Below are positions 45,355 to 53,413 of a stretch of 64,000 nt of DNA, piece after piece. A model generated the notes under the pieces. That model saw only the letters and a list, made by a program, of their open reading frames with translations. It was not told where the DNA came from and did no database searches. Origin of the DNA: Cohaesibacter gelatinilyticus (GTDB lineage: Bacteria > Pseudomonadota > Alphaproteobacteria > Rhizobiales > Cohaesibacteraceae); contig NZ_OBEL01000001.1 of NCBI RefSeq assembly GCF_900215605.1, positions 744,001-808,000 on the forward strand. The letters run 5' to 3'. Numbering within the stretch: position 1 is the stretch's first letter; the number at the start of each line of letters is the position of its first letter. Both the position numbers and the translations under genes were made by a program.

Positions 45355-45726
45355 CTAGAATGCTTGTGAGACATTCAGTTTGGCGAGAAGAGCCTCAGAC
45401 TGAAACTGTTGGAGCTTCGGGCATTCATAGTCGCCTTGCTTGCCGCTATTGAATGCTTTGTCACGCGTGCTGTGATAGGCATTTCCAAGCTTGGCCCGGG
45501 TCGCTTCGTCCATATGATGTTTGTCTGCGACCTCAATTACCACCTCCTTAAGTGGAATCGCTGCATCGTGATGGCCGCAGAAGAGGCCAATACCAGTCAG
45601 TTGGCCAAGCTTTTCAATGGCATTCATGCGCTCTGGAGTGAGAATATTGCCAGCCAAAGCATTGGATGAGCTAACTGTCATTACCAATATGGTCGCGATT
45701 AGAAGGTTGGATCCGCGAGGTTTCAT
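45355..45726 (-). CDS. Small secreted protein of unknown function
   Basis: 123 residues from ATG 45726 (MKPRGSNLLIATILVM); an upstream ATG at 45744 would add six residues. A signal peptide of about 25 residues ends in ALAG. The mature chain (about 98 residues) is helical and charged with two Cys (GLFCGHHDA and YECPKLQ), probably forming a disulfide in the periplasm, and His pairs (GHHD, KHHMD) that could bind metal. I do not recognise a family. A terminator follows. Confidence 0.65.
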   Translation of the reverse strand: MKPRGSNLLIATILVMTVSSSNALAGNILTPERMNAIEKLGQLTGIGLFCGHHDAAIPLKEVVIEVADKHHMDEATRAKLGNAYHSTRDKAFNSGKQGDYECPKLQQFQSEALLAKLNVSQAF

Positions 45727-45791
45727 GACGTTTATCCTTGTCATTGCAAATCAGGAAAGATTTAGCTGCCCTAAAGGCAGAAATATACGAA

Positions 45792-46688
45792 TCAGAGTGT
45801 GTCTACAGGTCTTGCTGTACCTGGTTTGATCAAGCTTTGTCCGATGTAAATGAGGCCCAGAATCGAAATGTTCATTACGAGGGCATAAATTGAAGCGGGA
45901 ACCATCAGCGCACTATTGCCAAGCAGTAGCTGGCAAATGACCAAGGCCAAGGCGACATTTTGCAACCCACATTCTACGGCGATTGTGATCGCTTCCGAAG
46001 CGGTTAGAGAGAAGAATCTCGACATTATCAGGGCAGAACCAATGGATAGACAATTCAACAAGATCACGGCAGGTCCGACGACTGACCAATGGCTGGATAT
46101 TGATCCCCATTCCGTCACAAAAGATGTGACGACAATAGCGCCAAAGATAGCGGATGCCACAAAACGAGCTTGTCTGACGATCCGTCCCGAAAAATCGGGG
46201 AAGAAATGCCGAATGGTCATTCCCAGAGCAAGAGGTAAGGCAGAAATCACAAGAACACCAATCACCATACGTCCAAAGGGAAGGGCAAAGAGGGATTGAG
46301 TTGATTGCTCACCAAGAGATGGCTCTGCGATTGCCAAGAGTGTTATGGACAAAACAACGGGGATAGTCACAAAGGCCAGCATGTTCGTCAGCACGGTCAG
46401 GGAAACAGACAGCGCCACCTTGCCGCGAGCAAGAACAGAAAGAAAATTTGATGTGATCCCTCCCGGTGCTGCAGCCAAAACCACAAGGCCTATCGCATAC
46501 ACGGGATCAAGTTTTAGAACCAGGCCAATGCTCAACGCCAGCATTGGCAAGATCAGAACTTGTGCGATAAGTCCTGCGGAGACGGCTGACATGTGCTTGC
46601 GCAAGGCTCGAAAGTCTTGCATCTGTACCGACAGGCCGACAGTAATCATGATGATTGCCAGCCCCAAAGGAATAAGGGGAGTGTTCAC
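45792..46688 (-). CDS. Bile acid:sodium symporter (BASS) family transporter
   Basis: 298 residues, nearly all membrane-embedded, with nine or ten predicted helices. Characteristic BASS features are APGGITSNFLSVLARGK near residue 75 and VECGLQNVALALVICQ near 238, which correspond to the two crossing regions that bind Na+ and substrate. Bacterial members move organic anions such as taurocholate analogues, pyruvate or pantoate; the substrate here is unknown. It is divergent from the Sco1 gene at the left edge of the nos island, with no obvious functional link. Confidence 0.9.
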   Translation of the reverse strand: MNTPLIPLGLAIIMITVGLSVQMQDFRALRKHMSAVSAGLIAQVLILPMLALSIGLVLKLDPVYAIGLVVLAAAPGGITSNFLSVLARGKVALSVSLTVLTNMLAFVTIPVVLSITLLAIAEPSLGEQSTQSLFALPFGRMVIGVLVISALPLALGMTIRHFFPDFSGRIVRQARFVASAIFGAIVVTSFVTEWGSISSHWSVVGPAVILLNCLSIGSALIMSRFFSLTASEAITIAVECGLQNVALALVICQLLLGNSALMVPASIYALVMNISILGLIYIGQSLIKPGTARPVDTL

Positions 46689-46945
46689 GTTTGGACCTTT
46701 TTGCTCACCTCACCAGCTCTTCAACGGGAGGCAAAAGAACTGCGACGTTAAGCCTTAGCATCGGTGACCGGAGGGTGTTCGAGCCTTAACAAAAGTCAAG
46801 GCTGAGGCTTGCTTGCAGTTTTACCAAAATAAGAAGTGTCAAAGAATGACTGCAATCATTTTTGGCGAGCAATCAGAAAGTTACGAGGGTATTTTCTGAT
46901 CTGCCTATCAGACAATTCTTTCTGCGACCCCGTGCAGGCAAAACC

Positions 46946-47647
46946 ATGGTCCATACTTCCAACTTCTTACGTTCACTGTCGAAAAAATGGACGAGGCATG
47001 TTGTGCTGTCAGGTGTGGTGGCAAGCATGGTGTTGACCGGAATGCAACCGACCCAATCTGTATCTCCAGCAATGGCAGCCCCTCAGCTGATCCTGGGATC
47101 TGGCAATGTCGATAGCGACAAGCCACGCCGTCCATTCATGCTGGAAACCGGGATGGGGGAGACGTTCGGTGATCAGGATTTGTTGGGCAAGTTCACCCTG
47201 ATTTATTTCGGTTATACGTTCTGCCCTGATGTTTGCCCGACATCCATGATGACCATGACGGACATTCTCAATCAGTTAGGGGATGATGCCAAAGTCATCA
47301 CGCCCATCTTCATCTCTGTTGATCCAGATCGCGATACTCTGGCTATCTTGCGCGATTATGCGAATGCATTTCACCCAAAGATCATCGGTATGACCGGGCC
47401 AAAAGTAATGGTCGATGCTGCGGTCGATGCCTACAACGCCCGATACAAGTTCATTCCAAGCGAAGATGGAGATCCGATGGGGTATTCGGTCGACCATACG
47501 GCTTCCATCGCCTTTGTCGGTCCCAATGGTCGCATTGTGACCCGCTTCGGTCATGGTAAACCGCTTGATGAAATCCTCTTCGAGATCAAGGCAACGCTTT
47601 CCCAGCATCAGAAACTGGTCAAGATTTTAAAAGAAAAAGCCAAATAG
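46946..47647 (+). CDS. Sco1/SenC/PrrC family copper chaperone
   Basis: 233 residues from ATG 46946; a TTG at 46862 would add 28. An N-terminal anchor or signal segment (about 18-45) leads to a thioredoxin-like domain with the copper site: CPDVCP (Cys 93 and 97) and His 184 in SVDHTASIAFVG. Sco proteins deliver copper to, or reduce, CuA sites of cytochrome oxidase and of NosZ. The gene opens a plus-strand set Sco1 - pentapeptide protein - TlpA (34- and 33-base gaps) that converges on the nos genes, so service to NosZ CuA is the likely role. Confidence 0.9.
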   Translation: MVHTSNFLRSLSKKWTRHVVLSGVVASMVLTGMQPTQSVSPAMAAPQLILGSGNVDSDKPRRPFMLETGMGETFGDQDLLGKFTLIYFGYTFCPDVCPTSMMTMTDILNQLGDDAKVITPIFISVDPDRDTLAILRDYANAFHPKIIGMTGPKVMVDAAVDAYNARYKFIPSEDGDPMGYSVDHTASIAFVGPNGRIVTRFGHGKPLDEILFEIKATLSQHQKLVKILKEKAK

Positions 47648-47680
47648 TATGAAATTTGCGAGCCGGATCGAAGGACGGAT

Positions 47681-48433
47681 ATGATGGTTCAAACCAAACC
47701 AAATACAGGTTTCAAAGCCCTGATAGCCTGCGGTGCAATTATCATGACTTCTGCCTGTGCAAGTGCGGCAGATTGCGCGAATCCTGCACCCAATGACGAT
47801 TTGACGGTGTGCACAGAGTTGAAAGGCAAGGTCTTTTCCAATTGTGATCTGTCCGGCGCGAAATTTACTGGCATGGATTTACGCAATACGCGTTTTGAGA
47901 AATGCAAACTGGATGGGGCAGATTTCTCGGCGGCTACTCTGAAATGGGCATCCTTCAAGCATAGTTCGCTTGTTGGTGCCAATTTCACCAAAGCTGATCT
48001 GTTTCACACCAACATGAATGAAACGGATATTTCCAAAGGCATCTTCATCAAGGCATTCATGTTCGGCACCAATCTTAATTTTGCAAAGGCACGTGACGTA
48101 ACGTTTGATACGGCCAATATGAAAGACATCAATATGGAAGAGACTGATTTCTCGGGGTCGACTTTCAAAGATGCTTATATGCTGCGTGCAGTCTCTTATC
48201 AGGTCAATTTCACTGACGCGAAACTGGATGGGGCAGTACTGACAGGTGCTACCTTCGAGGAAGGCAATTTTACGCGCACCAGTATGGTCGGCGTCAATCT
48301 TGACGGAGCAAGTCTTGAAGGCTCCAGGTTTGACAAGGCAATTCTAAAGGGTGCAACATTTAAGAATGCTGTATTGGACGATGTTGTCTGGCAAGATGTC
48401 GTTGAGCCACCAGCACATCTCAAACTGCCTTAA
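47681..48433 (+). CDS. Exported pentapeptide-repeat protein of the nos island
   Basis: 250 residues. An N-terminal signal segment ends TSACASAAD, either a signal peptidase I site or a lipoprotein Cys near 26. From about residue 45 to 240 the chain is A(D/N)LxX pentapeptide repeats, e.g. CDLSGAKFTGMDLRNTRF and LDGADFSAATLKWASF, which form a right-handed quadrilateral beta helix. The mature protein starts with extra Cys (ADCANP, TVCTELKG, SNCDLSG, EKCKLDG). Most pentapeptide proteins have unknown roles. Its place between Sco1 and TlpA, tightly spaced, suggests a scaffold or copper/thiol role in NosZ maturation; that is inference. Confidence 0.88.
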   Translation: MMVQTKPNTGFKALIACGAIIMTSACASAADCANPAPNDDLTVCTELKGKVFSNCDLSGAKFTGMDLRNTRFEKCKLDGADFSAATLKWASFKHSSLVGANFTKADLFHTNMNETDISKGIFIKAFMFGTNLNFAKARDVTFDTANMKDINMEETDFSGSTFKDAYMLRAVSYQVNFTDAKLDGAVLTGATFEEGNFTRTSMVGVNLDGASLEGSRFDKAILKGATFKNAVLDDVVWQDVVEPPAHLKLP

Positions 48434-48466
48434 ATTGTCCGGCAATACTTATTGATAGGATCCAAT

Positions 48467-49051
48467 ATGAGAGAGATAATCACCACTCGTCGTCAAACCC
48501 TGGCCGGGCTATTGGCATCCTGTGCAGGATTGGCCATCGGCTTTGGGCCACAAGAGGCACAAGCATCCAGCATCATCAGTCCGTTGAAAAAAATGATCGA
48601 AGGGTCGACCGCCTATCAGAGCGATAAGGTGATTGAACTGATCAACGAGAAGGGCGAGGAAAGCACACTGGATAGCTATCAGGGGCGCTTTGTGCTCGTT
48701 AATGTCTGGGCCACATGGTGTTTCTCTTGCCGTCAGGAAATGCCGGATCTGGACGCCTTGCAAGGCAAGTTCGACCCAGAAAAGCTACTTGTCATGCCAA
48801 TTTCAGTGGATCGCAAAGGTATCGATGCTGTCATGCCATTCTATGATCGCACCAATATCAAACATCTGCCAATTTTTCTTGGTTCAGGCATGCAGGCCAT
48901 AACCACATTTGGTGAGCGCGGTATTCCGTTTTCCATTTTGCTGGATCCTGAAGGCAAAGAGTTTGGTCGTATCCTGGGGCCGGTCAAATGGGACGCCGAG
49001 GATTTTATCGCCTATCTGCAGGATAAAATAGATCATTGGAAGCCTGCTTGA
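48467..49051 (+). CDS. TlpA-family thiol-disulfide oxidoreductase
   Basis: 194 residues from ATG 48467 (AGGA at 48457-48460). The N-terminus (TTRRQTLAGLLASCAG) looks like a twin-arginine or Sec signal. A thioredoxin fold follows with VNVWATWCFSCRQEMPDL, active Cys 85 and 88, and the cis-Pro in RGIPFSILLDPEG. TlpA proteins reduce the cysteines of Sco and CuA sites so that copper can be loaded. As the third gene after Sco1 and the pentapeptide protein it probably acts on NosZ CuA. A terminator follows. Confidence 0.9.
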   Translation: MREIITTRRQTLAGLLASCAGLAIGFGPQEAQASSIISPLKKMIEGSTAYQSDKVIELINEKGEESTLDSYQGRFVLVNVWATWCFSCRQEMPDLDALQGKFDPEKLLVMPISVDRKGIDAVMPFYDRTNIKHLPIFLGSGMQAITTFGERGIPFSILLDPEGKEFGRILGPVKWDAEDFIAYLQDKIDHWKPA

Positions 49052-49079
49052 AAAAGACCTTTTAGCTATATCAGACGAA

Positions 49080-49103
49080 AAAAGGCTCGTTGTGAGCCTT
49101 TTT
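49080..49103 (+). terminator. Terminator of the Sco1-pentapeptide-TlpA unit
   Basis: AAAAGGCTC, loop GTTGT, GAGCCTTTTT, 28 bases after the tlpA-like stop. It is canonical. Confidence 0.88.
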
Positions 49104-49128
49104 AATGCTTGAGTGATTGACTTATAGG

Positions 49129-49234
49129 CTAGAGCCTATTCCCGAAAAGTGTGTGCGGTTTTCGGACAAGAATATGCTCGGAAATAATAGCTTGGGCATT
49201 TTGAATGACCGGGTATTCATTCAAAATGCTCTAG
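49129..49234. repeat. Dispersed intergenic repeat, copy R3, with terminal inverted repeats
   Basis: 106 bases bounded by CTAGAGC and GCTCTAG. Inside are CCGAAAA/TTTTCGG (49142-49165) and ATTTTGAATGA/TCATTCAAAAT hairpins (49197-49226). TTCGGACAAGAAT is shared with R1. The right end (CTAG) supplies the TAG stop codon of nosY (49233-49231). Confidence 0.8.
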
Positions 49235-50073
49235 ACGAGATCTCCCGATCGCATGCGCCAGAAGCCAAGAGCAGCAAAGATCAGGCCCAAGGCGCTTGGG
49301 TAGGCCAGTGCCCAGAAAACATAGCCTTGTGATCCGAAATTGTCCAAAATCAGGAAGGCTGCAGGGCCAAGCAGAACCAGCTGTGGGTCAAAAAGGATCA
49401 TGGCGGCCGTACGGAAGGTTTGCAATGGATTGGCAAGTGCAATCGCAAGCACGAAGTCCGGATCAAAATTTTCTCGGATCAAAACACCAATCAAGATCAG
49501 ATCAAGGAATGCGACCAGCAAGAGCCAGGTGAGTAGCGACAGGCCAAGTGCAAATTCTGTGCTCTTGGCGATAGAAGAGAGGAAGAAGGCAAAGCCAAGA
49601 AAGCAAAGAGAGAGTGAGACTACCAAGCCGCTATAATAAGCAATCTCCATATAGGGTAAGGCATGGCCTTTGATCAGACTGAAACCAGCAGCGATGACCA
49701 GAGCGATACCAATTGGCACCACCACCACGAACAAGCGGCCCAGCAACTTGCCCCAATACCAGTCGGATAGTTTGATCGGGAAGGAAAGGAGATATTCCAG
49801 CGTACCAGCCTCACGATCTCCCACCAGAGAACGCACGGTGGTAACCAGAACGAACAAAGGCAAAATGGCCATGGTGAGCTGAATGAAAGTCACCAGCAGG
49901 CGTGACAAGCCGGTAAAGCCCAGAACACGTGATTCGGTGATGCCCATGGAGATGAGAAGGACCATCAGGCCGGTAAAGACCAACGAGTAGATATGGAACC
50001 AGCGCGAGCGCATGGCTTCTTTCAAATCCAGACCAGCACTGAGCATCAAGCCGGAACGAGCTTTGGCAGACAT
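49231..50073 (-). CDS. nosY: NosY, ABC transporter permease for NosZ maturation
   Basis: 280 residues with six membrane helices (about 28-48, 58-80, 103-127, 143-165, 173-197, 250-270) and an ABC-2-type fold. The loop VRSLVGDREAGTLEYLLSFP near 84 is typical of NosY. With NosF it forms the NosFY transporter, which passes a sulfur or copper-linked factor via NosD for CuZ assembly. It is the last gene of the minus-strand nos set, 18 bases after nosL. Its stop codon is the edge of repeat R3, so the extreme C-terminus may have been reset by the repeat insertion. Confidence 0.9.
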   Translation of the reverse strand: MSAKARSGLMLSAGLDLKEAMRSRWFHIYSLVFTGLMVLLISMGITESRVLGFTGLSRLLVTFIQLTMAILPLFVLVTTVRSLVGDREAGTLEYLLSFPIKLSDWYWGKLLGRLFVVVVPIGIALVIAAGFSLIKGHALPYMEIAYYSGLVVSLSLCFLGFAFFLSSIAKSTEFALGLSLLTWLLLVAFLDLILIGVLIRENFDPDFVLAIALANPLQTFRTAAMILFDPQLVLLGPAAFLILDNFGSQGYVFWALAYPSALGLIFAALGFWRMRSGDLV

Positions 50074-50091
50074 AGTGTCGTCCTTTTGTTT

Positions 50092-50565
50092 TTATTCTTC
50101 TTCGATGTCTTCGAGTGGGATTTCACAACGCGCTGACAGACCTTGAGCCAAAATGAGTTTCTTCATCTTGGCAAAGCCAAAGGCGCCATCGCGATTATCC
50201 TTGATAGCCGCGATGCCGTAATCCATTGGGGTGAGGGCTCCAGCGACATAATAGGATTTCTTGGCATCCAGCCAGTCTTTGGCTGTTTCGCTGTTCATCA
50301 CCCAGATTTCTGTCTCTGGCTCATCTTTCCAGCTTCGGGTCTCCAGCCAATGTATGGCGTCACCAATGTCATCAAACTTGTAGAGCTTGCGTTTTGGTCC
50401 ACCGCGTACTTCGGTCGCATACATGGGATCAGAAATAATCATGCGGCAAATCTCGCACATATCCCGACCATATTTGATGGGTTCCGGACCGGTAGTCTGT
50501 TTCTGACACGCCGATAGGCCCAATGAGACGGCGACGGTCAAACCAATGAGGATGGAACGGATCAT
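50092..50565 (-). CDS. nosL: NosL, copper-binding lipoprotein
   Basis: 157 residues from ATG 50565 (GGAG seven bases upstream). The signal peptide ends in a lipobox LGLSAC, lipid-bearing Cys at 20. The mature N-terminus has the Cu(I) site region MCEICRMIISDPMYATEVRGG (Cys 37 and 40, Met 42), shown here in two parts by position. NosL donates Cu(I) for CuZ assembly through the NosDFY complex. An acidic C-terminus ends EDIEEE. It lies between nosF and nosY. Confidence 0.92.
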   Translation of the reverse strand: MIRSILIGLTVAVSLGLSACQKQTTGPEPIKYGRDMCEICRMIISDPMYATEVRGGPKRKLYKFDDIGDAIHWLETRSWKDEPETEIWVMNSETAKDWLDAKKSYYVAGALTPMDYGIAAIKDNRDGAFGFAKMKKLILAQGLSARCEIPLEDIEEE

Positions 50566-50654
50566 GCCCCCACTCCTGTCAAAATCAACTGGTGTAAGCC
50601 TAAGGGTTTTTGCGCAATGCAAACTTGCCCTTGGTCAAACGTGACCATGAAAGA

Positions 50655-51524
50655 TTAGTCTTCGCCCAGGTTTTCAAAACTGATGTCCGAAAGCAGACCA
50701 CCATAACGAGAGAGGGTGGACAGAAAGCGGATCATATCTCCCCCTGCTACCTGGCCGCTAGCACTCAAGCCATTGCTGGCAATGGAAAAATCCCATTCGG
50801 ACAAGGTCTTGGACAGGGCCTCGCTTGGCACCGCCAGTTTCAGCGTGCAAAGACGGCGATCTCCTTCTTTCAAACGGTCGGAGATACGATCATCCAGCAC
50901 GATCTTGCCCTGGTCCATCTCGATGACTCGATTGACCAAGGACGCAATCTCTTCCAGTCGATGACTGGCGATCAGCATCGCGCGGTCCTTGTGTTGGGCA
51001 AGAAGGTCGAGAAATGCAGAGCGGGCGGCGGGGTCGAGGTTTGCAGAAGGTTCGTCGAAAATGAACAATTTCGCCGGGCGAGCCAATGCAATGGAAATCA
51101 GTAATTTTTGTTTCTGACCGCCTGAAAGTCTGTTGAACGGAATAGACATCAGGATCGCCAGTTCCAATCCCAGCTTGTCGGCAATGTCCCAGATCTTGTC
51201 TTTGTCCGCCTTGCCAGAGGCGCAGGAGAATTTGATCAGATCAGCAACAGGCATCTTCAGAGGAGGAGGAAGCTGGGGCACAAAGGCGATGGCTTCCAGC
51301 ATGGAGCGGTTATGGGTGGAAACCTTCTCTCCTGCCAAAAGGATATCTCCCTTATGGCGATAGTGGCCAAGCAGACAGCGGATAAGGGTTGTCTTGCCTG
51401 CACCATTCGAGCCAATTAGTGCAATGCGATCATCTGATGCGATATCCACATCAAGCGACTGCAGCACAGGACGGCGAACAAAGGTTTTTTCCAACGCGCT
51501 TATTTGGATAAGTGGACCGGTCAT
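50655..51524 (-). CDS. nosF: NosF, ABC transporter ATPase
   Basis: 289 residues from ATG 51524, chosen for AAGG eight bases upstream; the longer frame adds nine residues. Walker A is GSNGAGKTTL (about 38-47), followed by the Q-loop, signature LSGGQKQKLLISIA, Walker B LFIFDEPSANLD and the H-loop in LIASHRLEE. The C-terminal 70 residues are a NosF-type extension. It powers the NosFY transporter. It is 89 bases upstream of nosL and 63 downstream of nosH. Confidence 0.92.
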   Translation of the reverse strand: MTGPLIQISALEKTFVRRPVLQSLDVDIASDDRIALIGSNGAGKTTLIRCLLGHYRHKGDILLAGEKVSTHNRSMLEAIAFVPQLPPPLKMPVADLIKFSCASGKADKDKIWDIADKLGLELAILMSIPFNRLSGGQKQKLLISIALARPAKLFIFDEPSANLDPAARSAFLDLLAQHKDRAMLIASHRLEEIASLVNRVIEMDQGKIVLDDRISDRLKEGDRRLCTLKLAVPSEALSKTLSEWDFSIASNGLSASGQVAGGDMIRFLSTLSRYGGLLSDISFENLGED

Positions 51525-51587
51525 TGGGTTACCTTTTAAGTTAGTGGGCATCTTCGGCCAGCCAAAGCTCGCCGAAGTGTTCAGTGA

Positions 51588-52565
51588 TCAGAGCAGGGAG
51601 TCGGAGCCACGAATGTGGAACTTCAACGCCCCTGTCGGACAGGCATCAAGGCACATACCGCAACGCGTGCAGTCAGCGCCCATATAGTGGAATTCCTGAT
51701 CGGCAAAACCGAGCTTGGTAGGTTCCAGAACATGCGGCACCATGCAGACATCGCGGCATTCGCCTTCATGCAAACATTTGGTGGAATCATATTTGATCTG
51801 AACCGGCGAGAGAGCTCCGGCAAAGCCATAGGTCAGGCCAATCGGACAGACATATCGGCACCAGAAACGGCGAGAATAAAAAATCTCTATCAGCAGCAAA
51901 ATACCCACAATGACAAGGGCAAAGCTTGCTCCATAGGTGAAGGCACGGGACAGAATGCCAACTGGAGATATATATTCAAACACCGTGTAGCCAGTGACAA
52001 AGGCCAATATGGCAAAGATGAAATACAACACCGTACGCATACGGCGGTCAAACGTGTGATCCTTGACCAGACCTTTCGCGGCAAGCTTCATATGTATCAT
52101 CTCTGCAATCTCAGCCAGCAGATGATAAGGGCAGGCCCAGGCGCAGAAGGTACGCCCCCCAAGCAGCCACCAACCAAATAGAACAGTTGCCGTACCAATC
52201 AGCAAATTGACGACGATATGCTTGTAAGCCAGCATCACTTGCAAAGCAGAGTTCAGGTCCGCCATATGGAAGCCGACAACGCGAGAGCCGGTAAGAGCTC
52301 CTTCAATCAGTTGAATATCGAGCCAGAAAGACAAAACGAACAACAGATTGACGATGATGACCGAGGCCCAGCGACGTTTCAGCCATTTGGTGCCTGGTTT
52401 GAACCAGACTTTCTCTTCCTTGATCAGGCGAATGCGTTCTTGCACTGCTTCCTTGGTTTTCTTGCCTTTGAAAATCTCAAGAGCTTTGGGTGAAAATTGA
52501 TCACGGGCAGGCCTCGCTGCGTCTTTGCCAAGCATCAAGAGAATGGAATGGACAATCTTGCTCAT
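51588..52565 (-). CDS. nosH: NosH, membrane quinol dehydrogenase subunit (NapH-like ferredoxin)
   Basis: 325 residues. Four or five membrane helices carry the two CXXXCP motifs on the cytoplasmic side of the NapH/NosH/NosR family: TFCAWACPYHLL (near 135) and FWCRYVCPIGL (near 235). Two [4Fe-4S] clusters follow: KCLHEGECRDVCMVP and CTRCGMCLDACPTG. With NosG it oxidises menaquinol and passes electrons to periplasmic cytochromes in clade II N2O reducers. It overlaps nosG by four bases. This pair replaces NosR, which is absent. Confidence 0.88.
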   Translation of the reverse strand: MSKIVHSILLMLGKDAARPARDQFSPKALEIFKGKKTKEAVQERIRLIKEEKVWFKPGTKWLKRRWASVIIVNLLFVLSFWLDIQLIEGALTGSRVVGFHMADLNSALQVMLAYKHIVVNLLIGTATVLFGWWLLGGRTFCAWACPYHLLAEIAEMIHMKLAAKGLVKDHTFDRRMRTVLYFIFAILAFVTGYTVFEYISPVGILSRAFTYGASFALVIVGILLLIEIFYSRRFWCRYVCPIGLTYGFAGALSPVQIKYDSTKCLHEGECRDVCMVPHVLEPTKLGFADQEFHYMGADCTRCGMCLDACPTGALKFHIRGSDSLL

Positions 52566-53413
52566 GCTGCCGTCTCCATTGATACTTCGGGTTCAATGAT
52601 GATCACTGCCGGTTCGACCGGGCACATCATTTCGCAAGTGCCACAGCCCACACAGCTTTTATGAATGATTGGTTCGCGACGCTTGTCCCCTGGATCACTG
52701 GAGATAGGTTCGAGTGAAATTGCCCCTTCAATCGGGCATTCCCGAACGCAGAGATCGCAAAGCTCCAGATCATAGTCATGATCCGCGATCTTGATGGGCG
52801 TCCAACGATCAATTTCCTCGTAACGTAGCAGGCCTTCAAAATCAGGACCGCGCGCAGTACCACTGAAACCAAGCCCTTGCATGGCAAGGCAATTTTCAGG
52901 CTCCACCAGCTTGGCAAAGCCCATCGTGACTTCTTCTTTCTTGGTAATGACATGGTCCAATGCGCCAGTCGGGCAGGCCAGAATGCACTGGGTAGCGTCA
53001 CAGGAGAAATCACAGGCCTGAGTACGGGCATCAATATAGGGCACTCCAATGCCCATACCCTCATCGACATCAGCGAGTTTGATGGCCTCTACCGGACAGA
53101 CCTGCACACATTGGCCGCATTTGATGCAAGCTGCCAGAAAGGCATCTTCATCAATGGCACCAGGTGGACGCAAACGCTCTTTCAAGCGTTTGAGAACAGG
53201 ATAAACACCGCTCAAGGCTGCTGCCAGAATGACAGAGCCAAAGCCGATGGAGCGCAGGAACCGACGGCGTGCTTCCCTCTGCCGTTCGGACATCTTGCGC
53301 TTCTTGGGAGGCGTAGCCTTTGCGGGAGCTGCGCTATTATCGGATGGTGGGTCCATATCTGCGTTCGCCGGGGGAGGCGATGCATTGTTAGTCTTTGACT
53401 GGTCGGATGTCAT
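52562..53413 (-). CDS. nosG: NosG, periplasmic polyferredoxin (NapG-like)
   Basis: 283 residues. A Pro/Ala-rich N-terminus precedes RREARRRFLRSIGFGSVILAAALSG-like sequence (REARRRFLRSIG near 48), a twin-arginine or anchor signal. Four [4Fe-4S] motifs follow: CIKCGQCVQVCP, CDFSCDATQCILACP, CDLCVRECP and CVGCGTCEMMCP. NosG accepts electrons from NosH and hands them to cytochrome c. Four-base overlaps with both nosD and nosH show tight coupling. The proline-rich extension of about 40 residues is unusual. Confidence 0.88.
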   Translation of the reverse strand: MTSDQSKTNNASPPPANADMDPPSDNSAAPAKATPPKKRKMSERQREARRRFLRSIGFGSVILAAALSGVYPVLKRLKERLRPPGAIDEDAFLAACIKCGQCVQVCPVEAIKLADVDEGMGIGVPYIDARTQACDFSCDATQCILACPTGALDHVITKKEEVTMGFAKLVEPENCLAMQGLGFSGTARGPDFEGLLRYEEIDRWTPIKIADHDYDLELCDLCVRECPIEGAISLEPISSDPGDKRREPIIHKSCVGCGTCEMMCPVEPAVIIIEPEVSMETAA

